Source of the DNA: Diplonema papillatum
Lineage: Eukaryota; Euglenozoa; Diplonemea; Diplonemida; Diplonemidae
Length of the DNA stretch: 64,000 bases
Assembly: GCA_030068145.1 (NCBI GenBank)
Contig: JAPJBO010000095.1
Span: 342,994 to 406,993 of the forward strand
Direction of reading: 5' to 3'
Below the pieces are notes generated by a model, which saw only the letters and a program-made list of their open reading frames with translations, was not told where the DNA came from and did no database searches. A program made the position numbers and the translations under genes. Below, in pieces: positions 9,036 to 18,800 of this stretch (position 1 is its first letter; the number at the start of each line of letters is the position of its first letter).

Positions 9036-9142
9036 CGGGGGGGAAAATCTTAGTTTCGTGTTCAGGGGGGGGGCCTAGGGGCAGGGGGCGCACTAAGGAT
9101 TGGGGGGTGCAACGGGCAATGTCAACGTCTGCTAAAGGAACC

Positions 9143-9232
9143 CGGTAGCCACTTGACCCGTAGGCCCGTGGCTCTGCAGTACCGCCGAACACGTGAAGCT
9201 TGGCTCCCGTGTAGCAGGCTTTCCCTGGTACC
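9143..9232 (-). repeat. Dispersed repeat R1, 5' fragment
   Basis: Exact or near-exact inverse of 217-306, ending at GGTACC. Confidence 0.85.
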
Positions 9233-10268
9233 TGATAATAAGTCCAATGACTCCGAAAAAAAATGGGAAAATGCGGGGGCGTATTGGAAGAGAACCGTAA
9301 GGACACGTCTATTACGTGTTTTGGCCTCCTGCTGGCGATTCCAGCTCGGCTTTGACTTGAATTATTGCAACCGAGGGGTGAAACTATGATGGCTCCAGGA
9401 CGGCAAGGGTGGGTGTTGCCCTTGCGAGCGCGGTAGGTGTTCGTTAATGTTCTGAGATCTGCGATCTTTTACAACAGAAATACCTGGAGAGGTCTCCCGG
9501 TGCTTACTTTGACGGAGGGGTAGAGGGGGGGGAGGAATTCGTCAAAAGTTGTTGAACGCTTACGCCCGGCATCTATCTAATCCAGATGTACATGGGTTGC
9601 ACTTTCTCGAGTTTTCTGCCTTCGCGTTCTTCGAGTTCTGCCAGGGTTTAGGACTTCTTCCTCAGATCTGTTTCCGATTTTCCCGGTATCTGCCGACAGA
9701 TCACAAGTGTAGTGCACAACCTGCCTAACAACCTCGCAGGTTGCCCTACGTACGTGTGGGATACAACACCTTTCCACCCTTGAGATTGGGAGGCACGGCG
9801 ATGAGTACCACACTACTTCTTTCTTCTCTTTTGGGGCAGCATCGTGATTTGGCGTCGCCCCTGCTGCGGTCACGACAGGTGAGCGGCATCACCTCCCCAT
9901 AAGCGAGCACGGCGAGACGCGACGGGAGATACCACCCCACCGCCTGATCAACGGGGGGAATCCGTAGGGCGACTGAAGATGCTGGGTAGCGGATTATAGA
10001 GTATCGTGACCCGGCGAAACTCAGGTGCTCCCGTCGTGTCACCGCCGAAGGGGCAGCAGTCATAAGGAACTTAGCTAAATGACACGTTGGGTGACGCCAG
10101 CTAGCTTTCAGATTGCGCAACTGGAAGTCCCCTCAAGTATCTCCTACGAAGCAGGTGCTTATCAGGGATTATCCTGCATGGTTGGAAAACGGTTTCTTCA
10201 CCAAAAGAAATGTGAAAACGGGTTAAAAAAGTATGCTCAAAACAGGCCGGTTTAAAATAGCTATTTAT
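9233..10268. other. Gene-free region with small repeat fragments
   Basis: It holds a scrap of SINE-A at 9551-9600 (GTTGAACGCTTACGCCC) and a SINE-A 3' end at 10104-10163 (GCAGGTGCTTATC). A 124-codon minus-strand open frame (9746-10120) has no recognisable domain; I do not call it a gene. Confidence 0.45.
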
Positions 10269-10400
10269 TACCGGAATTAAAAAAGCCATTACTTCCCGCG
10301 AAATCAACTTTTTCTCGAGACTCGCCCGAGGGCGTCAGCCCGAGGGCGAGTCGAGAGAAAAAATTGATTTCAAGGGAAGTAATGGCTTTTAATTATGGCA
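10269..10400. repeat. Long hairpin, arms about 50 bp
   Basis: The left arm AAAAGCCATTACTTCCC...CTCGAGACTCGCCC pairs with the right arm GGGCGAGTCGAG...GGGAAGTAATGGCTTTT with few mismatches; the loop GAGGGCGTCAGCCCGA can itself pair GGGC with GCCC. Pairing continues outward through AATTAAAA. A fold-back MITE or a hairpin RNA locus; no protein. Confidence 0.85.
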
Positions 10401-10838
10401 ATACGAAGGTTTATTCCCGGATGCGATTCTTTACTTCCCGGCTGCCACAGCAAATCCACACTGAGCCACAGGAACTCATGTCGCTCCGAACTCGTGTCGC
10501 TCCTGGACACTCTACTGGCTGCCATTCTGTCAGTGTCCTTCGACGCGGTGGGGGTGGGGAACGGTAGGAACAAACAGCATCCATTTGTTGGCAACAAGCC
10601 AATGGCGGTGCAAAGAAACACCTCTTCTACGAACCTAGAAGGAACAGAGCTTCTAGGAACCTAGAAGTAGGCAATTGCGACCGGCGCCTTTGTTTGTTCG
10701 TCCTCCACCGTCTCGACAGGCTGCTTCATGTACTCGCCAACTTGCTCAGCACGGAGGCTAGAGGACCCGCAGGACCCAAGTCCCACGAAGGTCGCATACC
10801 AGGATTACAGATCATTAAAAAGACCTCGCTCAACGTGG
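10401..10838. other. Gene-free region
   Basis: No domain-bearing frame. An imperfect duplication around CTAGAAGGAACAGAG/CTAGGAACCTAGAAG at 10635-10670 is palindromic. Confidence 0.35.
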
Positions 10839-11052
10839 AAATACTCGAGAGACTGCCTTGTGCTCATTCGAAGGAGGCTAGAGGGGGAGAAAGCAATACA
10901 ACTACAAAGTGGGTCTTTTTTGTTGAACGCTTACGCCCGCCACTAAACCCAGATTTACCTGTGTTTCGTGTGGACTACAGCACATTTACCTCCTTTGATC
11001 TATCGCAACTGGCAGTCTCCTCAAGCATTTCCTACAAAGCAGGTGCTTATAC
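10839..11052 (+). repeat. SINE-A, near full length
   Basis: Head AAATACTCGAGAGACTGCC, middle GGCTAGAGGGGGAGAAA, tail from GTTGAACGCTTACGCCCGCC to GCAGGTGCTTATAC, followed by an A-rich end. About 215 bp, non-coding, eight or more copies here in both orientations; a SINE by size, A-rich 3' end and scatter. No convincing A or B box was seen. Confidence 0.85.
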
Positions 11053-11473
11053 AGGAAAAAAAATCTTTCCGGCCATGCTACAGACTTTTTAACCATGATT
11101 TTCCCGAATTTTGGGGATTCGAATAATCCCTGGTGCTTGTGCAAAAAAAAAGAATAGTTGAGTTGCAGCTCTTGACAAAGATAGATGGAAAAAAGAAGGT
11201 GTTTTTATTCTTCGCTTTTTCTCACGAACGGGGGGGTCGGTCCTGCTTTTGGCTTTGTAGGTTCTCCCGACTCCCCTATTCGTGGTCAGCACAAACTCAA
11301 GAGGTCTAGTCAACTATTCCCTGCAGTATTGGCATACTTTCAAAAAAAAAAAAACAAGAACCATCAGATACTCTGCCGGCTGGTTCAACGAATTGACGAA
11401 TGGTGCAAACAACGAATCGCATCATTTCACAAGCTTCGCATCATTCTTTCTTCTTTTTCGACTACAGCAGGGG

Positions 11474-11733
11474 TTTTTTTTTACATAAGCGCCAGCTTGA
11501 AAGGAAATGCTCGACGATGCTGCCCGACAAAGAACAGAAGGATCCCAAGTGCTGTAACTACCGAACCACATGTTAACGGACGTGAGGTCAGGGTCTACCC
11601 CTCCACACAAACACAATAGGCCAAAGTCCTGAGTGTAAGCGAAGAACAAATCAGATTGTGTTATTGTATCCTTACCTCTATATTTCCTCCCTTCCTCTTC
11701 GGAGTCGAAGCAGCTACGTCGAGTATTTTTGTC
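11474..11733 (-). repeat. SINE-B, full length
   Basis: Minus strand: head ATACTCGACGTAGCTGC, GGAGGAAATATAGAGGTA, middle CGCTTACA-like, then GAACCAC, GTAGTTACAGCACTT, tail AGCTGGCGCTTATGTAAA plus A-run. This copy keeps the uninterrupted AGAGGTA site into which the 13.8-kb copy received its palindromic element. Confidence 0.85.
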
Positions 11734-11876
11734 GGGCTCTCGTTGCTTGCCACTAAGAACGTTCGCTGGCGCTACTCCTTGCAAATCGCGCTGCGCGTGC
11801 TTTTCCTGTCTACTGTACTGCAGGGAGCGGGGCAAATAAAAGGGAAGAGAGAGAGAGAGTTAGAATAGAGCATCTA

Positions 11877-12063
11877 CCTACCCCTCCCCGTGTTAGTGTC
11901 GTCTACCTAAAGGCACCTTTTCCTAAAAGGCGACACTAACGCGGGAAGCCGTTGGTGAGGATGAGACATTCTCCATGCAAATACAGGGAACCCTATTGAG
12001 AACCGTCTTCCCGTGTTAGTGTCGCCTCGCGTTTTCAGGCAAAAAGGCGACAGGGGGGGTAGG
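11877..12063. mobile_element. TA-flanked palindromic element, 187 bp
   Basis: Ends CCTACCCCTCCCCGTG and GACAGGGGGGGTAGG, each with TA outside (11875-11876, 12064-12065). Inside, CCCGTGTTAGTGTCG pairs with CGACACTAACGCGGG and the same word appears again near 12012. Same terminal word (CCTACCC) as the elements at 13821 and 35298 but a different interior. Non-autonomous. Confidence 0.65.
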
Positions 12064-12105
12064 TATTTGGTGTCGGAAAGTAGGTGCTAGATCAGGCAAA
12101 CCCGT

Positions 12106-12189
12106 TCAACACGTTCGGTAGTTACAGCACTTGGTTTCCCTTCGGTTCTTTGTCTGGCAGTTATTGTCGAGCATTTCTTTCCTTAAGTA
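12106..12189 (+). repeat. SINE-B 3' fragment
   Basis: GTAGTTACAGCACTTGG, CCCTTCGGTTCTTTGTCTGG and GTCGAGCATTTC identify it. Confidence 0.8.
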
Positions 12190-12299
12190 ACGTGGCGCCC
12201 CCCTTAGCGAGAGTGTGTCCACGCGAGAGAGACAGTGAGGGTTTGGAGGAGGACGCGCCGTGCGTCGGGGTCCGTGAGGAAGCACCGGCCACGTTGCCA

Positions 12300-12400
12300 G
12301 ATGAAGAAATACTAGATAATTTTTCAAAGACTGCTAGATGAATAAGACACTAGATAACTTTCAAAGACCGCGAATGGAATCACTTCGGAATCACTTCGGA
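12300..12400. repeat. Short tandem duplications
   Basis: GATGAA...TAGATAA-TTTTCAAAGAC occurs twice about 37 bp apart, followed by a 12-bp duplication of GGAATCACTTC. Confidence 0.75.
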
Positions 12401-13175
12401 AATGGGCCCTGTGTGGCAGACCATTTCCACGACCGGTTTTAGAGCTGAAACTTTCGCCCAATACGAACTTCAACTCTGTCAAAACTTCGCATTCAAACAG
12501 TCTCGGGGCGACTCTCGGTAACGTTCTTTGATTCCCAATGCGTGTGTTGAAGGTGGTGGCTACACATGGAGAGTGCGTCGGAATGTACCTTCGCTCGCTT
12601 CCGGCAATCCCGACGGTCCAATCTTGGTCGCAAAAGGGTTGTGCCCTGTAGTGTAGGGGTGTAGTGAAGAGGAGCTTGACCAGGTCGATGCAGCCCCGCT
12701 GTATCGCAGTGAACGGTCTACTTTCGTTGAAAGGCTGCACCCCGCAAACCCGGATTTACCTGTGCTCCGTGCGGGGGGTTACCTGGTGCATTCTGGGTGG
12801 AGGCGCGGCCCATCTCTCTCTGAATCGGGCCATTGGTGTGTTGTTGGTTTTCGGCCTTTGACAGCGCGCGAACCGATGCGTTCGTCTCACTTTCAGATAA
12901 CGGTAGTGGCACGCTTGCTCGTGCCGGGCGCTAACGTCCGGAATCGTGCAAAGCTTACCGCAGCCTTTTTTTGAGCCAGTGCCGCGTGATCGTCTGGGTT
13001 AGAATGCAAAGAATCTGTGGCAATAATCTGCATTACACTAGCCTGTGATGGTTTGGGTTAGAATGCAACTACAGATTGGTGTCTTTCGACGTTTTGTGTG
13101 TGTGAGGTTCAGCTTTGTGTGTGGTGTGACAGTGAATCTTTTTTCTTTTTCTTTTTTTCCCGACGACACCAGGTA
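12401..13175. other. Gene-free region, nothing recognised
   Basis: Short open frames only, without domains. GTTTGGGTTAGAATGCAA occurs twice (12994-13070), a small local duplication. Confidence 0.4.
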
Positions 13176-13450
13176 GGTACCAGGGAAAGCCTGCTACACG
13201 GGAGCCAAGCTTCACGTGTTCGGCGGTACTGCAGAGCCACGGGCCTACGGGTCAAGTGGCTACCGATTTCCCGAACTAAAGCATCAAGACTTGGCGCACC
13301 TTGGGGCTTGGCGCTCGCGCTGAACACAAGCTCGTCGAGACGGTCAGCCGCAGGGCAGAGCGGACGGGGTTGTGGCACTGTGCTGCCTCCGACTCAAGCT
13401 TTGCAAGCTGTGGTTGACCGTCACGTTCCTGGACCAGGAGCGGCCTTTTT
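13176..13450 (+). repeat. Dispersed repeat R1, copy 2
   Basis: Matches 217-491 almost base for base; differences include a 2-base deletion near 13275. The high identity over 13 kb argues for recent spread. Confidence 0.85.
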
Positions 13451-13774
13451 CCTTTTAATTTTCTTCTTTTTTGCAAGTTTCGTTAGCACTTAGCAGTCGG
13501 AAAGTATTTATCTTCTGAAACCCAAGGAGCTCAGCGTGGCATTTTTATTTCCCCCAACAAAAAAAAAAAAAAACAACAAGTGTCAGACTGGACGTGGCGG
13601 ATTCTTTTTGACAGGGTTTCTCTACCAGAGGGAGTTGCTTGTATCGTTGGTTTGCCTGCGCGCGATGCGACCTGATTGCTCTAAGAGAGTTACTAGTTAT
13701 CGCAAGACCGTACATCGCGAGAGTATTATTCAGAGTATGAGAAAAAAAGGTGCGTAGATGTTGAACACGTGTTT

Positions 13775-14376
13775 AAAAAATACTCGACGTAGCTGCTTTG
13801 AGGGAGGAAATATAGAGGTACCTACCCTCCCCCCGTGTTTAAGATCGCGTTTTTCCGTGTTTAAGATCGCCCCCCAAAAAAACCGATCTTATACACGGGG
13901 GGGGACGATCTTAAACACGGGGGGGGACAAAAAACACCCCAAATTTTTTTTTTCCGCTGCGCGGGGCCCTGAACCCCCCCCCCCACAGTAAAAACGCCCA
14001 AAAAAAAAGCTTTCCCGCTACGCGGGACCCCACCCCACTCCCCCCCGTGTATAAGATCGCCCTCATTTGTCAAAAAAACCGATCTTATACACGGGGGGGA
14101 GGGCGCGATCTTAAACACGGGGGGTGGTAGGTAGAGGGAAAATACAATACAAACACAATCTGATTGTTCTTCGCTTACACCACCGTGTGTTGTTTTCCCA
14201 CTCAGTACTTTTGACATGTTGTATTCGTGTGGTTTGTCGTGTTGGGGTAGACCCACATGGCCTCACGTCCGTTCAACACGTGGTTCGGTAGTTACAGCAC
14301 TTCGGATCCCTTCGGTTCTTTGTCTGGCAGCTATTGTCGAGCATTTCCTTTCCTTCCAAGCTGGTACTTATGTAAA
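13775..14376 (+). repeat. SINE-B interrupted by a TA element
   Basis: Head ATACTCGACGTAGCTGC to ATATAGAGGTA (13775-13820), then a 311-bp foreign element, then the copy resumes with GAGGGAAAATACAATAC (14134) through GTTCGGTAGTTACAGCAC to GTACTTATGTAAAA. Both halves together give a normal SINE-B. Confidence 0.85.
13821..14131. mobile_element. TA-flanked palindromic element, 311 bp
   Basis: Ends CCTACCCTCCCCCCGTG and GGGGGGTGGTAGG are inverted repeats continuing into TTTAAGATCGCG/CGCGATCTTAAA. TA lies outside each end (13819-13820, 14132-14133). Words CGTGTTTAAGATCG and CGTGTATAAGATCG recur three times per side in both orientations, like subterminal protein-binding sites. It sits in a SINE-B whose empty counterpart (42919-43212) has a single TA at the same spot, so it moved by cut-and-paste with a TA duplication. 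No transposase gene; a MITE. Confidence 0.85.
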
Positions 14377-14650
14377 ACAACTTCAGGGACCACCCGTGTC
14401 TACTTCGACGGAGGCCGGAGGGATTGCAAGAACGTGCTTGGATGGATATGTGCTCACACCGCACTGGTTCCGTCTGCGCCGTGTTTCGGTCCTTTAACGG
14501 ACACATGAGGCGGACCATCATCAGCGAGAACCTGAGTGTCTGCAGACAGGACTGTGTGAGTCTGGTTTGTCAGGCGGCTGTTCGTAGCTCGTCACAGCCA
14601 GGACCAACTTCAGGGTTCGCCCGTGTCGACTTCGACGGAGGCCGGAGGGA
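14376..14650 (+). repeat. R2 copy framed by a 43-bp direct repeat
   Basis: R2 occupies 14421-14592. The words ACTTCAGGG and CTTCGACGGAGGCCGGAGGG occur on both sides (14380-14421 and 14608-14650), much longer than a normal target-site duplication. Confidence 0.75.
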
Positions 14651-14965
14651 AAATCTTAGTTTCGTGTACAGGCGCTACTTGCCTCTCATGTGTTTGATGC
14701 TAGCATCAAGTCTTCTTCGCGGAATGCAGAGTCTTATTTTCTGTTCTTTTCTTTCTTTCGTTGTCGACAACTTCTTTTTTCTCCTTCTACTTTCTTTACC
14801 ATGGTTTTTTGGACTTTCTGGTGCCGTAGAGTAGTTCTTCTTTCTCTATGCCGCCCACGTCGTGGTTCGTTTAGCATTGAGTTCTTTTAAGTACATGAAC
14901 CACATGGATTAGCATGCACTCGTTTAGCAGCGGCTGCCGAATCATGCCGTGGCACCGTCCGAGGG
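14650..14965 (+). repeat. Repeat G with upstream AAAATCTTAGTTTCGTGT block
   Basis: 14650-14730 (AATCTTAGTTTCGTGT, GGCGCTACTTGCCTCTCATG) matches 59172-59255; 14760-14880 (ACCATGGTTTTTTGGACTTT, CTATGCCGCCCAC) matches 54160-54320; 14872-14965 (TTAGCATTGAGTTCTTTTAA to GGCTGCCGAA) is the repeat G core. Confidence 0.75.
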
Positions 14966-15122
14966 GGGGGAAACAATGCATCTACAAAGGGTGGCACTTT
15001 TCATTGACCGCTTACGCCCGCCACGAAACCCAGGTTCATCTGTGTTCGTGTAGGATAGCCCGCTTTCTCCGATACCTTGTAACTGGCGGCCTCGTCGAGT
15101 ATTTCCTACAAAGCAGGTGCGC
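14966..15122 (+). repeat. SINE-A tail fused to repeat G
   Basis: It begins in the middle of SINE-A (GGGGGAAACAATGC) directly after repeat G, and ends GCAGGTGCGCATTC plus A-rich sequence. The same junction type is seen at 30411-30418. Confidence 0.75.
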
Positions 15123-15239
15123 ATTCAAGAAGAAAAAGAGGCTTCACACTACCCCCCTGGACGCAGTTTTCTGAGTACGCCCTCCGGCTGCTTTTTCGCG
15201 CGGCTTACGTGTCAGTGCACGACACGTACGACGACGAGC

Positions 15240-15475
15240 AGGCAAAGCTCTTTGCTGTGGCAGAAGTCGAGGGTCGGACTGTGGTAGAAATCAGCAGACC
15301 GTGTGTAGAAGTCGAGAGTTGGATTGGTTGGAAGAAGGATTGTGAGGTAGAAGTCAAGGGTCGCATTGTGTGGTAGAATTCGAGGGTCGGACTGTATGGT
15401 AAGAGTCGTCGGACTGTGTGGTAGAAGTCGTGGGTCAGACTGTATGAAGTCGAGGATCGGACCGTGCGGTCGTAC
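15240..15475 (+). repeat. Degenerate minisatellite
   Basis: About eight decayed units of GTGGTAGAAGTCGAGGGTCG plus GACTGT; a similar pair of units is at 21455-21495. It lies 0.4-0.6 kb beyond the 3' end of receptor gene 1. Confidence 0.8.
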
Positions 15476-15854
15476 TTTGGAGGTCGGAATGAAGGTGGCA
15501 AAACCCCGCACCGACAATCCCGCGTCGAGCCGCATTTTGCCCCGGACACGTGGCAGAGAGGAACACAGCAGCTGGTGCCCCTAGACTGCACTCCACTAGT
15601 GTCCGAAGATGATAGATTCCCTGGGTGCAGATTGCCTGCACGTTCTTCGAAGCGGAGACCGAAACGGTACCCCTCGCGCAGCTGCGAAGCCGCACTCCTG
15701 ACACACCGAAGAGCGTCGCAACAACCGAAACCTGCGCCGTAGGGTCCGATCTCTCGTGACCACAAGTCACGGTTGCAGAAACGCACGTGAGCCCCACGCA
15801 AGGCCCAGGGCGAGGGAAGAGACCGAAGCTGCCCAAGGCAGCATTGAAATACGC
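15476..15854. other. 3' flank of receptor gene 1
   Basis: No gene recognised. It presumably holds the 3' UTR of the minus-strand gene that ends at 15855. Confidence 0.35.
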
Positions 15855-18800
15855 TTACTTGGTCGCTCGGAGGGCATGATGGCTGTTCTTTCGCACGGCT
15901 GGCGGCAGCGCGTAGCTGTCGGTGAACGACGCGTGCGACGACGCGTGATCGAAGCTCCGCGCGGTGTGGTCGAAGTTCTTTCCGAAGGAGTCGAGGTGCT
16001 TGGCGGAGGCCGGCGTGAGCACGCCGTCGCTTTCGACCTCGGCGCCGTCTTCGATGTTGACGCGGCAGGATTGGTAGCTCGTCTTCCCCCGCGGTCTGGG
16101 CGGCCGTGTGTATCCAATGGAGGGTCGGGACGACGGGCGAAGGAGGGGCGACCTGGTGTGGTCACAGTTGGGTGACGGCGTTCTGGAGAACGCGGGGGAC
16201 GGATGCCCTGTAGAGAGCCAATCGTCCGCGATGCTGCAAGAAAGGGGAAGCATCAGCGAGCGCCTAGCGGATAACGCAGCGGAGGAATCCTCTTTGCTGG
16301 GGTTGGTGCTGTGCGCCAGCGAACGGCAGCTGCCGCCTGTCACGACCACCTGCGTGAACGGGGAAGGCACAGTTCCGTGCAACAAGGACACCTCCGGAGT
16401 GTGTGTGAGCATCTCCTCGGGCACCGATTCTGCGTCCGACGCCGCTTCCCTTTCCCGCTCGAAGACGCGAGCCCGCAGCTTTTCCCTCCTCCCCATGCAC
16501 AGCACGAACCCTTCTCCGGCGCCTTCCAGCACCATTTTCACGATCAACGCCACGCTTGCCACGAGCAATACCGTGTCTCCGACGAGAAACACAGGGTGGC
16601 TGTCCGCGTAGAAGGCGATGGCCATGATCACCAGCCCGACGCCTTGGATCGCGTGCATGGCAACTTCCGTGACCGCTTGGAACTGTTTCACGAACGGAGC
16701 GAGGTGCGAGTCCAGCAGTATCCTCGTGAAGAACACACCCGCACACGCCATCCGGATATGCCCGCACCCAGCCATGTCCGACGGCTCGATCGCCAGGATG
16801 ACCGCCAACAACAGGCTCGTCAAGCACTCAACGGAGGCGTACCACGCTCGGCCCGGCCGCAGACTCCTGGTCAAGCTGCCGTACCTCCGCTCCCAATCGT
16901 AGTACTCGCTCCGACTCACCCACTCCCCGGGGCCGAGAAGCCAAGTGAGGGCACGGGGTTCCGAGGTGCCCTTTTTCGACGCACCGCACGGGTCGACGAC
17001 AGGCTCGTACACTGCGTGCGCAGGCACGCCGGATCTAACCCATCGCGAAATCAGCAGAGGCAGGCCCATGCAGATGAGCAGGACGGTACCACCGATGTAC
17101 TCTGCATCTTCGAAGCTTGGCCTGAAGATGAGGCGGGCGGCACCGAAAGCGGTGCCGAGGTACAGGAACTGCCAGATGAAGAGAGGGATGGACGGGAAGC
17201 GCAGAAACCCGTCAGGGTCGCGCGTGGCGGAAGGGAGGAGATCGAGGTGGATGGAGAGGGGAACCGCGATGAGGAACAGGAGGTAAACGACAAACGCGAT
17301 CACGGAGTTGAACACGACGGCGCCCAAGTCGTGCGAGCCGCGAACGGGAGCCTGGACAGGGTGCAAGGTCAGCGGGTACTCTTCATCGGTCTGGGTGATC
17401 CCCTTCCCCATGCATGCCCTCGTCAAAAGAGAGATGCGGAGAGCTGCATGGGGCGACGCCATGGACACAACCAGCGCGGCTCCGGCCACTACACCTGCAC
17501 TGCGCGCCGGTGCGCTGCTGCCAAGCTCTTCGTAGGAGAGCTCGCCACCTGCCTCCTCAACTGGGGTCGTGTCGTTTCCAGTGTTTGCGTTTGTATCTGG
17601 AGGTTGTGTGGGTGGTGAGTTTGCCGGCGGTGCATCTGATGTTGGATGCTGAGTAGGCGCATTCGTTGCAGAAACTTGTGTTGGTAGTGTTGGCGGTGCG
17701 TCCGTTTTTGGAGCGTTATTTGGGACGTGTGTAGATGGTGTTGGTGGCGCATCAGAACTCGGAGCTTGCGAAGGTGCATTCGTGTCCGGAGCCTGCGTAG
17801 GTGGTGCATTCGTGTCCGGAGCCTGCGTAGGTGGTGCATCCGTGTCTGGGGCTTGTGTAGGTGGTGTTGGTGGCGCATCAGAGTTCGGAGCCTGTGTAGA
17901 TGGGGCAGCAGTGTCCGGAGCCTGTGTAGGTGGTGCATCCGTGTCTGGGGCTTGTGTAGGTGGTGTTGGTGGCGCATCAGAGTTCGGAGCCTGTGTAGAT
18001 GGGGCAGCAGTGTCCGGAGCCTGTGTAGGTGGTGCATCCGTGTCTGGGGCTTGTGTAGGTGGTGTTGGTGGCGCATCAGAGTTCGGAGCCTGTGTAGATG
18101 GGGCAGCAGTGTCCGGAGCCTGTGTAGGTGGTGCATCCGTGTCTGGGGCTTGTGTAGGTGGTGTTGGTGGCGCATCAGAGTTCGGAGCCTGTGTAGATGG
18201 GGCAGCAGTGTCCGGAGCCTGTGTAGGTGGTGCATCCGTGTCTGGGGCTTGTGTAGGTGGTGTTGGTGGCGCATCAGAGTTCGGAGCCTGTGTAGATGGG
18301 GCAGCAGTGCCCGGAGCCTGTGTAGGTGGTGCATCCGTGTCTGGAGCCTGCGTTGATGGTGCATCCGTGTCCGGAGCCTGCGAAGATGGTGCATCCGTGT
18401 CCGGAGCCTGCGTAGGTGGTGCATCCGTGTCTGGAGCTTGTGTAGGTGGTGCATCCGTGTCTGGAGCTTGTGTAGGTGGTGTTGGTGGCGCCTCAGAGTT
18501 CGGAGCCTGTGTAGATGGGGCAGCAGTGTCCGGAGCCTGTGTAGGTGGTGCATCCGTGTCTGGAGCCTGCGTTGATGGTGCAGCAGTGTCCGGAGCCTGC
18601 GTAGGTGGTGAATCCGTGTCTGGGGCTTGTGTAGGTGGTGCTGGTGGTGCATCAGTGTTCGGAACTTGCGAAGGTGCATTTGTCTCTGGAGCCTGCGTAG
18701 GTGGTGCATCAGTGCCCGGAGCCTGTGTAGGTGGTGCAGCAGTGTCCGGAGCCTCCGTAGATGGTGCAGCAGTGTCTGGGGCTTGTGTAGGTGGTGCATC

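Noticed and set aside
9746-10120. 124-codon minus-strand frame
   Set aside because: No recognisable motif, and its start lies inside a SINE-A fragment.
10269-10400. Hairpin as a transcription terminator
   Set aside because: Arms are far too long, and intrinsic terminators of this kind are not used by eukaryotic nuclear polymerases.
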